Shown here: piece after piece, positions 38,191-45,836 of the stretch
Layout: each line of letters opens with the position of its first letter
Position numbering within the stretch: the stretch's first letter is position 1
Origin: JABMQB01 sp963678235
GTDB taxonomy: Bacteria; Bacteroidota; Bacteroidia; Bacteroidales; Prolixibacteraceae
NCBI GenBank assembly: GCA_963678235.1
Contig: OY782766.1
Coordinates: 1,364,001-1,428,000 of the forward strand
DNA length: 64,000 nucleotides
Direction: 5' to 3'
Program-made: the position numbers and the translations under genes
The notes under the pieces: model-generated
Seen by the model: only the letters and a program-made list of their open reading frames with translations
Database searches by the model: none
Told to the model about the DNA's origin: nothing

Positions 38191-38889
38191 ATGAATCTAT
38201 TAAATTTTATACTTTTTCAGGCTAGCCTGAACGGTGCAGATGCAGAAGCATTAGAAGGTGCTGAAGGAATTTCAACCAAATTTATCAGTCTTGCTATGAA
38301 AGGTGGTTGGATTATGATTCCAATTGTCCTCTTGTCATTCATTGCTGTCTATATCTTTTTTGACCGCTATTTTGCCATAAAAAAAGCTGGCAGAGTTGAC
38401 ATTTCACTGATGGATAAAGTGAAAGCATATATTATGGCTGGAAAGATTGATGCTGCCCTTGCGCTAACAAAAAGCAACAATACCCCAGCTGCCAGAATGA
38501 TTGAAAAAGGGATAAGCCGAATTGGACGGCCTCAGGCAGATGTAAATTCAGCGATTGAAAATGTTGGGAACCTGGAAATATCGAAACTTGAAAAAGGGCT
38601 TCCTGTACTGGCTTCCGTTGCAGGTGGTGCCCCAATGATCGGCTTCCTTGGAACAGTAATGGGAATGATCCAGGCATTTTACGACATGTCGGCTGCTGGA
38701 AACAACATTGATGTTACCTTATTATCTACAGGAATATACCAGGCAATGGTAACTACGGTTGCCGGGCTGATTGTAGGTATCGTTGGTTATTTTGCTTATA
38801 ATATTTTGGTTAGCAATGTTGAAAAAGTTGTTTTTACAATGGAAGCAACCACTTCCGAATTTATGGATTTATTAAATGAACCTGCTTAA
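38191..38889 (+). CDS. exbB: ExbB/TolQ/MotA-type proton channel
   Basis: 232 residues. Three membrane segments: one at ~35-60 (GGWIMIPIVLLSFIAVYIFF), and two close together at ~135-200 with the family signature LPVLASVAGGAPMIGFLGTV then MVTTVAGLIVGIVGYFAYN. With ExbD and TonB it turns the proton gradient into energy for outer-membrane receptors. It begins an exbB-exbD-tonB operon with gaps of 11 and 3 bases. Confidence 0.94.
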   Translation: MNLLNFILFQASLNGADAEALEGAEGISTKFISLAMKGGWIMIPIVLLSFIAVYIFFDRYFAIKKAGRVDISLMDKVKAYIMAGKIDAALALTKSNNTPAARMIEKGISRIGRPQADVNSAIENVGNLEISKLEKGLPVLASVAGGAPMIGFLGTVMGMIQAFYDMSAAGNNIDVTLLSTGIYQAMVTTVAGLIVGIVGYFAYNILVSNVEKVVFTMEATTSEFMDLLNEPA

Positions 38890-38900
38890 ATTAAAACAGC

Positions 38901-39305
38901 ATGGCATTAAAAAGACGAAATAAAGTAAATGCAGCATTTAGCATGTCGTCAATGACCGACATTGTATTTTTGCTGTTGATTTTCTTTATGGTAACGTCAA
39001 CATTAATTGCACCCAATGCATTAAAATTGATGCTGCCACAAAGCAATAACCAAACGGCTGCAAAGGCACAGACTACTGTATCTATAACAAAAAACCTACA
39101 GTATTATGTAAACGATGCCGGTAACGTAAAAAGAGTTTCTTTTAACGAAATAGAACCTACTCTGGTGAAGCAATTCGGGGATAAAAAAGACGTATTTATA
39201 AGCCTACATGCAGAAAGGTCTGTCCCAATTGAGGAGGTTGTAAAAATTATGAATATTGCCCGCAAACATGAATTTAAAATGATTTTAGCGACTCAGGCAA
39301 ACTAA
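38901..39305 (+). CDS. exbD: ExbD/TolR-type proton channel subunit
   Basis: 134 residues with one N-terminal membrane helix that contains the essential aspartate (SMTDIVFLLLIFFMVTSTLI) and a periplasmic domain ending EFKMILATQAN. It is the partner of ExbB. Confidence 0.94.
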   Translation: MALKRRNKVNAAFSMSSMTDIVFLLLIFFMVTSTLIAPNALKLMLPQSNNQTAAKAQTTVSITKNLQYYVNDAGNVKRVSFNEIEPTLVKQFGDKKDVFISLHAERSVPIEEVVKIMNIARKHEFKMILATQAN

Positions 39306-39308
39306 TTA

Positions 39309-40334
39309 ATGACTTTCTATAAAAAACATAAAAGAGGAATCTGGGGATCAGGCATTTTTCACCTGATCATACTCATATTATTAATCTGGCTGGGCTTTTT
39401 TACGCCACTTCCATTACCAGGCGAAGAAGGGATTTTAGTAAACTTTGGAAATTCTTCAACCGGAAAAGGCCTTCGTGAACCCAGCCCTAAAAAGAAAACG
39501 ACACCCCCCCCGCCTGTAACAAGGGAAGAAAAAAAGGTTGTTGAAGAAGTTAAAACTACTCCACCTCCACCAAAAACCAACATTCCAAAAGCTGAACCTG
39601 AACCAGCCAAAGAAGAGGCACTGACACAAACCTACGAGGAAACAGCAGCAATTGAAGCCGCGAAGAAGAAAAAGGCTGAAGAAGACCGGAAAAAAAGGGA
39701 GCAACTGGAGGAAGAAAGAAAAAGAAAAGAAGCAGAAGAGATTGAGCGCAAAAAACAAGAAAAAATTGAAAGACAGAGACTTGCCGAAATAGAAAAAAAA
39801 CGTCAGGAAGAGCTTGAACGGCAACGAATTGCCGAAGCCGAACGCAAGCGCAAAGAAGCCGAAGAACAAAAAATAAACGAAATTAACTCACGCACTAAAA
39901 ATGCCTTTGATAATAGTGGTTCCGGTAGTGGTGGTGTTGGAAAAGACAATGGGGAAAGCCAGGGGGTAACTTATAAAGGTGGAAACCAAGGGGTACCAAC
40001 CGGTTCTTCAAATTCAAATACCTATGGCCCCGGCGGAAGTGGCTCCGGCAACAAAGGGTCTGGACCTTCTTATGATTTGGAAGGGCGTTCAGCCACATCC
40101 TTGCCAAAACCCCAATATCCAGGTAATGAAGAAGGCGTTGTAGTTGTTCAGGTTACCGTTGACAGGAATGGAAATGTGACCAAAGCAGTAGCAGGAGTAA
40201 GAGGCTCTAATACAATGAACAACAGTCTGCTTGTAGCTGCACAGAAAGCTGCATTAAAGGCCAAATTTAATCTGGACAATGGTGCCCCTGCTTATCAAAC
40301 AGGAACAATTACCTATCGATTTGTATTGGATTAG
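39309..40334 (+). CDS. tonB: TonB/TolA-like energy transducer
   Basis: 341 residues. A membrane anchor (IFHLIILILLIWLGFF) is followed by proline-rich parts (PPPPVTREEKK), a ~80-residue Lys/Glu/Arg helix as in TolA, a Gly/Ser-rich linker and a C-terminal TonB domain (GVVVVQVTVDRNGNVTKAV, ending YQTGTITYRFVLD). It spans the periplasm and passes ExbBD energy to receptors. The long charged helix gives reach and makes the protein part TonB, part TolA in layout; no Pal or TolB is adjacent, so TonB is the better name. Confidence 0.88.
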   Translation: MTFYKKHKRGIWGSGIFHLIILILLIWLGFFTPLPLPGEEGILVNFGNSSTGKGLREPSPKKKTTPPPPVTREEKKVVEEVKTTPPPPKTNIPKAEPEPAKEEALTQTYEETAAIEAAKKKKAEEDRKKREQLEEERKRKEAEEIERKKQEKIERQRLAEIEKKRQEELERQRIAEAERKRKEAEEQKINEINSRTKNAFDNSGSGSGGVGKDNGESQGVTYKGGNQGVPTGSSNSNTYGPGGSGSGNKGSGPSYDLEGRSATSLPKPQYPGNEEGVVVVQVTVDRNGNVTKAVAGVRGSNTMNNSLLVAAQKAALKAKFNLDNGAPAYQTGTITYRFVLD

Positions 40335-40470
40335 CGATTTTTAAATATCTATTCACCAAATAATTACGTGCAATTCTACTGTGTGCGTTAACGATAAATT
40401 AATTATCAATTATTTTGATAATCAGTACATTTTCATGATGGATTCGATGGTTTTATGCTGACAGAAATGT

Positions 40471-40478
40471 TATTTTTG
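40471..40478 (+). promoter_or_regulatory. -7 box upstream of ugd
   Basis: TATTTTTG matches TAnnTTTG, 69 bases before the ATG. The -33 element is only T-rich, so this is a candidate. Confidence 0.35.
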
Positions 40479-40547
40479 AGACCAAATCTAGGGCTATATT
40501 GCATGCCCTTCATGTTTAATCCTAATTCATAATTAAAAAGAAATTAG

Positions 40548-41876
40548 ATGAAAATAGCAGTTATTGGTACAGGATACGTAGGATTGGTATCGGGAACATG
40601 TATAGCCGAAACAGGTGTGGATGTGGTTTGTGTGGATGTGGACAAACGGAAAATTGAAATGTTGAATAATGGGCAAATCCCGATTTACGAACCTGGGTTA
40701 AGCGATATATACAAGAGAAATGTACAAAAAGGCAGGCTTTCCTTTACGTCAAATTTAAATGACAGCCTTAAAGATGCTGACGTTGTTTTTATTGCCGTTG
40801 GAACCCCACCCGATGAAGATGGAAGTGCCGACCTACAGTATGTTTTGGGTGTAGCTGCCGAAATTGGCAAGCATATCGACCATTATATGGTTGTTGTCAC
40901 AAAAAGTACTGTACCTGTTGGAACCTCAATTAAAGTAAAAAAGGCATTACAGCAAGAATTAGACAATCGCGGAGCTGAAATCCCTTTTGATGTGGCATCC
41001 AATCCTGAATTTTTAAAAGAAGGAAGTGCTGTAGATGATTTCCTTAAACCCGACCGAATTGTGGTAGGAACTGAATCGGAAAGGGCGCAAAACGTATTAA
41101 AGAGGCTTTATAAACCTTTTCTTTTGAATGGTCACCCGATTCTTTTCATGGACATAGCCTCATCAGAAATGACCAAATATGCCGCAAATTCAATGCTGGC
41201 AACCAAAATTAGTTTTATGAACGATATCGCTAACCTTTGCGAATTGGTGGGTGCCGATGTTGGTTCTGTTAGAAAAGGCATTGGTTCAGACGTTCGCATT
41301 GGCAATAAATTTATTTATCCGGGAACCGGATATGGTGGGTCTTGTTTCCCAAAAGACGTGCAAGCATTAATCCGTACTGCCGATGAAATGGGGCATCCCC
41401 TGGAAATATTAAAAGCTGTTGAAAATGTCAATTATCGACAGAAAACCGTTTTGATCTCTAAAATCAACAAACACTTCAAAGGTGAATTAAAAGGAAAAAG
41501 ATTTGCCCTCTGGGGTTTGGCTTTTAAACCAAAAACCGATGATATGCGCGAAGCTCCATCCCTTGTGATTATTGATGCATTATTAAAAGCAGGTGCATCA
41601 GTTGTTGCATACGACCCGGTTGCAATGGAAGAAGGGAAAAGGATTCTTGGCGATAAAATTCAATATGCAAAAGATGAATACGAAGCATGTATTGAAGCAG
41701 ATGGTTTAATCGTTGTTACCGAATGGCCTGAATTCAGGATTCCAAATTTTAAAGTGCTTGAAAAACTCCTCTCTGAAAAAGTAATTTTTGATGGCAGAAA
41801 TATCTATGACATGCAGGAATTGGAGGAAAATGGTTATAGCTATTATAGCATCGGACGTAAGGACATTATAGCGTAA
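40548..41876 (+). CDS. ugd: UDP-glucose 6-dehydrogenase
   Basis: 442 residues. It oxidises UDP-glucose twice with NAD+ to UDP-glucuronate, for capsule or exopolysaccharide. The NAD site is MKIAVIGTGYVGLVSG, the catalytic cysteine lies in GTGYGGSCFPKDV, and SNPEFLKEGSAVDDFLKPDR and WGLAFKPKTDDMREAPS are family signatures. Single gene with a strong terminator; no other capsule gene is adjacent. Confidence 0.95.
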   Translation: MKIAVIGTGYVGLVSGTCIAETGVDVVCVDVDKRKIEMLNNGQIPIYEPGLSDIYKRNVQKGRLSFTSNLNDSLKDADVVFIAVGTPPDEDGSADLQYVLGVAAEIGKHIDHYMVVVTKSTVPVGTSIKVKKALQQELDNRGAEIPFDVASNPEFLKEGSAVDDFLKPDRIVVGTESERAQNVLKRLYKPFLLNGHPILFMDIASSEMTKYAANSMLATKISFMNDIANLCELVGADVGSVRKGIGSDVRIGNKFIYPGTGYGGSCFPKDVQALIRTADEMGHPLEILKAVENVNYRQKTVLISKINKHFKGELKGKRFALWGLAFKPKTDDMREAPSLVIIDALLKAGASVVAYDPVAMEEGKRILGDKIQYAKDEYEACIEADGLIVVTEWPEFRIPNFKVLEKLLSEKVIFDGRNIYDMQELEENGYSYYSIGRKDIIA

Positions 41877-41895
41877 AGTTTGATTAAAAGACATG

Positions 41896-41937
41896 AAAAA
41901 GAGGCTGTCCTAAAAAGTAAATTGACAGCCTCTTTTT
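41896..41937 (+). terminator. Strong terminator of ugd
   Basis: AAAAAGAGGCTGTC and GACAGCCTCTTTTT form a fourteen-pair perfect stem with a T-run; the A-run on the other side makes it work in both directions. Confidence 0.92.
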
Positions 41938-42027
41938 ATTATCGGCAAATGATTATGCCGGTTATAACCGTTCAAATAAGCAATTGTATTTTTTCTATTA
42001 TTTATCAACACCAGAGTTTCCCTGTAA

Positions 42028-42486
42028 TTACAGAATATAGATCTCATCTACCCACCATCTGTGTTTTCCGAAAACACAAAGCCTTTTAACCAGCTTCTGA
42101 GCAAATGAATTTCCGTAACCTTCGGCATCTGCTCGGGATGCAAAAACATACCGGCCGGCATAGTTTCCGTTATCGGGGTCAATCAGCCAGAGTTTGGAAA
42201 TAAATCCCGGCATTCCGATAAAAAACGGGATGGTTGGCGAAAAATAATTGGGCACCCAATTTTTAAAGCTGAATTCCACATAGAAATAAACTCCACCTTC
42301 AACACACAATCCTTCAATATCCGATTGTTTAAAAACTTCGTATTTTCTGCCATCCGATTCTAATTGGATGGTTTCGCCAATGCGGTTATTTGAGTTTTTG
42401 TAACTTCCGTTAATTATTCTGGACAATCCTGTGAAAAGGACAGAAAAAAATGTTCGTTTCATGGTTTTCATCTTAAGCATTGACAA
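42028..42486 (-). CDS. Small YdhR/ABM-like monooxygenase-fold protein
   Basis: Up to 152 residues; the start is unsure (ATG codons at 42486, 42480, 42471 and 42462, the first two overlapping the previous gene). The part FVYFYVEFSF-like (VYFYVEFSFKNWVPN) followed by GFISKLWLIDPDNGNYAGRY and FASRADAEGYGNSFAQKLV resembles YdhR-type ferredoxin-like dimers, with an N-terminal strand, a W-x-x-x-P-x-x-G stretch and a helix after A-E. It is last in the five-gene leftward operon. Reaction unknown. Confidence 0.6.
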   Translation of the reverse strand: MSMLKMKTMKRTFFSVLFTGLSRIINGSYKNSNNRIGETIQLESDGRKYEVFKQSDIEGLCVEGGVYFYVEFSFKNWVPNYFSPTIPFFIGMPGFISKLWLIDPDNGNYAGRYVFASRADAEGYGNSFAQKLVKRLCVFGKHRWWVDEIYIL

Positions 42487-43267
42487 TTACACCTGCTTTT
42501 TTCAGGATTGATTTTGACCGGAATTTTACCATATTCTTTGATAAAAAACTTTTAAAAATAGGCACATTTTTACCGGTGTAAAAAGGAAGGTCGAGCCAGC
42601 CCATTTCCTGCCAGTAAGCAAAATCGCGCGGAAGCATATTTTTGTGGAGTGTAACTTTTAATTTCAGTAAATTGAAGAATACAAATTTCTGCAAAGAATA
42701 ATCTACCAACTTCTCCATAACCGATCGATGAAACTTCTGAGCAGCCTTTTCAATGTTTGAAACTGCATTTACCTGATACGCCGGATTTTCTTTATACGAT
42801 GGGTAAACAACCTCAATCGAATCAGCTATTTTAAAGCCCCAGGTATTCACCGGAAACTTCATATATTCCAATGTTTCTTTACCACCGCTTAGTTCGGTTG
42901 TAACTAAAAGCATTGCTGATTTCCCAATAAAATGAGGCTGGTGGCAATAAAAGGCAAACCGGTCAAAAAAGTTTTTCATCATGGCAGAAACGGTATGAAC
43001 ATACACTGGCGATGTAAAAACCACTCCATCGGCATTTAAAAGCTTATCACGAATTTCGAGGGCATCATCCTTGCACGGACAAAACTCTTCGCCCCTTTTC
43101 ATACAAACCAGGCAACCTCTGCAATACTGAAGGTCAACTTTTTTAAGCGAAACATATTCAAACTCGTAGGCTCCCTGTGCATTCATTTTTTCTTCAAAAA
43201 CCCGGGTAATTTTGTAGGTATTCCCCTTTGTACGAGGACTTCCCGATATGATTACTATTTTTTTCAT
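42473..43267 (-). CDS. Flavodoxin-fold NAD(P)H-dependent oxidoreductase
   Basis: 264 residues. The FMN phosphate loop is SGSPRTKGNTYKI, and the flavin contact is SPVYVHTVSAMMKNFFDRF. Six cysteines occur in the first ~75 residues (YCRGCLVCMKR, EEFCPCKDD), as in iron-sulfur flavoproteins that hold a [4Fe-4S] cluster near FMN, so a cluster is plausible. The C-terminal ~90 residues are basic. Likely a cytoplasmic redox enzyme of the operon. Confidence 0.85.
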   Translation of the reverse strand: MKKIVIISGSPRTKGNTYKITRVFEEKMNAQGAYEFEYVSLKKVDLQYCRGCLVCMKRGEEFCPCKDDALEIRDKLLNADGVVFTSPVYVHTVSAMMKNFFDRFAFYCHQPHFIGKSAMLLVTTELSGGKETLEYMKFPVNTWGFKIADSIEVVYPSYKENPAYQVNAVSNIEKAAQKFHRSVMEKLVDYSLQKFVFFNLLKLKVTLHKNMLPRDFAYWQEMGWLDLPFYTGKNVPIFKSFLSKNMVKFRSKSILKKAGVIVNA

Positions 43268-43312
43268 TTTTAATATCGATTAGTAGTTAAATTAATTTCT
43301 TATTTAATGCTT

Positions 43313-43891
43313 TTAATACCAGTTAAACCCGATTAGTAAATCGAAAGCGGTACTTTGCCTGTTTACACCTTCCACATCGTAATTCCCATAAAGTACCCTT
43401 CCCTGAACATCCATGGCAAACCTTCCTTTTTTCCAAAATTCATAGCCTGCGCCAATGCTTACTGCAGTCCCGAAATAAAACTTCGGGTCATCATTACTAA
43501 AATCGTAAAAAGGCGGCATGTCCATGGCCAGGCCAAGGCCGGCAGAACTCCAAAACCGGTTTGTAAACCAATGCTGACAAGTTATTAGGGAAGCTTCAAA
43601 GGCACGTGTTTCATCGTTTTGTTTATGCCCCCCACTTGGGACATGTAAACAAATGGCCGTTGTAGGACTTATCATAAAACCCACCTTCAAATTCAAAACA
43701 GATATTCTTCCATATGATTCCGAATCAAGTCCTTTGTCTTTTGATAAAAGTGCGCCTCCACCGGCTGCAACCCCAAAAATAAATCCTTCGCGCTCTGTTT
43801 GATTTTTTTGTGTTTTCCCGTTGCTATTTTGGGCAAACCCCAACTGGCATACCATCAAAACTGCAACCATTATTAATATAATTTTTTTCAT
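43313..43891 (-). CDS. Small outer-membrane beta-barrel protein
   Basis: 192 residues with a signal peptide ending QLGFAQ. The mature part shows barrel strands (INVLKVGFMI-like LNLKVGFMISPTTAICLHV, then WSSAGLGLAMDMPPF, FGTAVSIGAGYEFW) and ends FDLLIGFNWY with a terminal aromatic. It resembles OmpW-like eight-strand barrels in size. It sits in the middle of the leftward operon, so the operon makes one envelope protein beside cytoplasmic enzymes. Confidence 0.75.
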   Translation of the reverse strand: MKKIILIMVAVLMVCQLGFAQNSNGKTQKNQTEREGFIFGVAAGGGALLSKDKGLDSESYGRISVLNLKVGFMISPTTAICLHVPSGGHKQNDETRAFEASLITCQHWFTNRFWSSAGLGLAMDMPPFYDFSNDDPKFYFGTAVSIGAGYEFWKKGRFAMDVQGRVLYGNYDVEGVNRQSTAFDLLIGFNWY

Positions 43892-43919
43892 CGCTTTAGT
43901 TTAAAATATTTATAATTGA

Positions 43920-44420
43920 TTAAGCCTCAACAGGAATATTCATTTCGGCGATCTGCGTACCATCGTAACCATGGTCTTTAAAAGAAGGGATAAACCTTTC
44001 ATCGTAATAGATAAACATGGGTACGCCCATTTCAAGGATATAGCCTTTTTCAGGCAGCCAGTTTTCAGTGAGGTGTTTGAAAGCTTTCAACCCATCGGGA
44101 TTTCCTCTTTTTATAAAAGGTGCTGCGGCAAAACTGCTTGCCGGGATGGTAATCGTTTCCATTCCTTCCGGAATAGTTTCGTAGCTACTCACTTCAACGC
44201 CCATGTAATAATCAAAATTGGGTGATCCTTTTTTCATCACAAAAACACATATCTGGTTCTCATTGATACGGTTGGGTACATTTTCCAGGGTGTCTTCTTC
44301 CATTATTTTATGGAAAAAAGGAGGAATTTCCTGTGCCTGTTTGTTTTCTGCAAAAGTTGTGTGTAGTACTAAACCAACAACTTTCTTTTCTTTTTGATTG
44401 GTAATTTTTACTTCGTACAT
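43920..44420 (-). CDS. GyrI-like / Rob-type effector-binding domain protein
   Basis: 166 residues from the ATG at 44420 (MYEVKITNQKEKKVVGL); the longer frame to 44492 would overlap the SDR gene. It has the two-repeat fold start with KKVVGLVLHTTF, then MGVEVSSYETIPEGMETITI and LEMGVPMFIYYDERF, as in GyrI-like domains that bind small amphiphilic ligands. It has no DNA-binding domain, so it may sense, carry or break down a small molecule. Confidence 0.78.
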   Translation of the reverse strand: MYEVKITNQKEKKVVGLVLHTTFAENKQAQEIPPFFHKIMEEDTLENVPNRINENQICVFVMKKGSPNFDYYMGVEVSSYETIPEGMETITIPASSFAAAPFIKRGNPDGLKAFKHLTENWLPEKGYILEMGVPMFIYYDERFIPSFKDHGYDGTQIAEMNIPVEA

Positions 44421-44452
44421 AATTTTTTGGTTTTTGGTAGTTTGAAAATTTA

Positions 44453-45277
44453 TTATTTGATCATTTTCAGGACTAACTTGTCGATGATCCATGTTGGGAA
44501 CCGCTGTAATAAAACATCAGGGAAAAGCCGTTTACCAGGTTCGTAACGAGCCTTTGCCTTTTTGCTTTGCATGACTTTATAAATCAATTCGCCGATTGAT
44601 TCAGGAGAAAGCCCACGATTTGTTTTTTTGCGGATCGGGACACCCAGCATTTTTACAACTTGGGGTGAAAATTCGCTGGCGTATTTTTTTTCATACTCAT
44701 CCAAAGCTTTGAGCTGGCTTTGAAACATATTCGATTTAAATGACCCGGGAGCAATAGAAACTACCCTGATTCCGGCTTGTAAAAACTCGCGCCTTAAACA
44801 GCCTGAAAAAGCTTCCTGGGCGAATTTGCTCATCATGTAAGGCGACCAGAAAGGCAGTGTATAATTCGCCCCCTGCGAACTGATGTTAAAAATAACCGGA
44901 TTGTTTTGCGAACATTTTAAAAGAGGGTAAAAAACTTTAACCATAGAAACGATGCCCCAGACATTAGTCTCAAAAGTGTTTTTGAAATAATCCAGGTCGC
45001 GGTCGATTACAGACCCCCAGCCCATGATTCCGGCATTATTGATCAGGCAATCGAGCTGACCAATTTCACAGGCAATTCGCAATGAAGCTTCGCGAATCTG
45101 TTCCGGATTTGTAACATCGAGTTTTATTCCCCTTATATTTTCAATAGCATTGAGACTTTCAATATCTTTCTGTTTCCGTGCGCCTGCATAAACAATTAAA
45201 TTCTGCCCGGCGAGGAACTCGGCAATTGCCCTGCCTATTCCCGAACTTGCTCCTGTTATTAAAACTGAATGATTCAT
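44453..45277 (-). CDS. Short-chain dehydrogenase/reductase
   Basis: 274 residues. The cofactor loop is TGASSGIGRAIAEFL, the structural motif is LINNAGIMGWG, and the catalytic set is Ser in FNISSQGANY with YMMSK. The C-terminal basic helix (RYEPGKRLFPDVLLQRFPTW) resembles SDRs acting on retinol- or steroid-like or other lipid substrates. It is the first gene of the leftward operon, 28 bases or so after the predicted transcription start. Confidence 0.93.
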   Translation of the reverse strand: MNHSVLITGASSGIGRAIAEFLAGQNLIVYAGARKQKDIESLNAIENIRGIKLDVTNPEQIREASLRIACEIGQLDCLINNAGIMGWGSVIDRDLDYFKNTFETNVWGIVSMVKVFYPLLKCSQNNPVIFNISSQGANYTLPFWSPYMMSKFAQEAFSGCLRREFLQAGIRVVSIAPGSFKSNMFQSQLKALDEYEKKYASEFSPQVVKMLGVPIRKKTNRGLSPESIGELIYKVMQSKKAKARYEPGKRLFPDVLLQRFPTWIIDKLVLKMIK

Positions 45278-45312
45278 CGTATAATTTTTTATTGTTTTAA
45301 AATTTGATGAAT

Positions 45313-45380
45313 CAAAAGTAGGCTGGCAGGCAATGCCAATCGTCTCATCCGATTTTAGTAAGACCTTAAGGAGGTATCAA
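45313..45380 (-). promoter_or_regulatory. Promoter and 44-bp regulatory module of the SDR operon (copy A)
   Basis: Reading leftward: a 44-bp module (45380-45337) with TTGATAC, AGGTCT-N-ACTAAAAT, nine bases and CGATTG; then exactly 16 bases; then TACTTTTG (45320-45313), a TAnnTTTG box. The TTG of CGATTG serves as -33. The SDR start codon is 36 bases beyond the -7 box. The same module with the same spacing stands, mirrored, before the MMPL operon. Confidence 0.75.
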
Positions 45381-45472
45381 CAAATTGTAAATCGCTGTAA
45401 TTAAAAAACATAACAGCATTAGTAAAACAAGAATCTGATACCAACGGATTTTTGTGATGCGAATCATAAAAA

Positions 45473-45527
45473 AGGTCTCAACAAACCCTTTTTAACGAAG
45501 GTAAGTTATTGAGACCTCATCACTTTT
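45473..45527. repeat. Inverted repeat AGGTCTCAA / TTGAGACCT between the two promoters
   Basis: A perfect nine-base inverted repeat (45473-45481 and 45519-45527) with a 37-base spacer. It shares the TTGAGAC element found at the outer edge of copy B, and a further TGAGAC lies near 45547. There is no T-run, so it is not a terminator; extra half-sites for the regulator of the divergon are more likely. Confidence 0.5.
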
Positions 45528-45597
45528 TATCTTTCCCCAAAATGCAAGTCTCATAATCAAATCCCCAAACACAAACAAATCAACAACTTATGATTAA

Positions 45598-45665
45598 TTG
45601 AGACTTCGGGGAGGTCTCACTAAAATTTAGTAAGGCGATTGACGTGGATCGCTCCCATACATTTG
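45598..45665 (+). promoter_or_regulatory. Promoter and 44-bp regulatory module of the MMPL export operon (copy B)
   Basis: Reading rightward: 44-bp module (45598-45641) with TTGAGAC, AGGTCT-N-ACTAAAAT, nine bases and CGATTG; then 16 bases; then TACATTTG (45658-45665). About 31 of 44 positions are identical to copy A in mirror orientation, and both internal spacings (9 and 16) are equal. Transcription should start near 45671, 14 bases before the ATG of the 38-residue peptide. The rest of the 559-base intergenic stretch holds only the inverted repeat and that peptide. Confidence 0.75.
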
Positions 45666-45684
45666 TTTGCGAAATCAAAAATCA

Positions 45685-45801
45685 ATGAAAATGAAAGCAA
45701 GTACAATCATAACAATTATAAACTCGGTCATCCTTGTTATTTCGATGACAATCCGGTTTTCAGCTATGATTTTCAAAAATGTCTTTTCAACAATTTTTTA
45801 A
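45685..45801 (+). CDS. 38-residue single-pass membrane peptide heading the export operon
   Basis: The frame ATG 45685 to TAA 45801 encodes a very hydrophobic peptide: MKMKASTIITIINSVILV, then ISMTIRFSAMIFKNVFSTIF. It has a basic N-terminus and one probable membrane helix with an arginine near two thirds. It begins about 14 bases after the predicted transcription start of promoter B and stops 35 bases before the MMPL gene, so it would be the first gene of the operon. Small helices such as AcrZ assist RND pumps, and the position suggests such a role. No homologue is recognised; chance coding in AT-rich DNA is the alternative. Confidence 0.5.
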   Translation: MKMKASTIITIINSVILVISMTIRFSAMIFKNVFSTIF

Positions 45802-45836
45802 ATAACAATTAAATAGAAACAGAAAAAATTACCAAA

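Noticed and set aside
39456..39869. Long leftward open frame rich in Phe and Leu inside tonB
   Set aside because: It is the mirror of the Lys/Glu-rich TonB helix; it has no promoter and no signal of its own.
45367..45374. Perfect Shine-Dalgarno-like AAGGAGGT
   Set aside because: No start codon follows at a suitable distance; the bases are part of regulatory module A.
45473..45527. Inverted repeat considered as a terminator
   Set aside because: The loop is 37 bases, there is no T-run, and no gene ends just before it.
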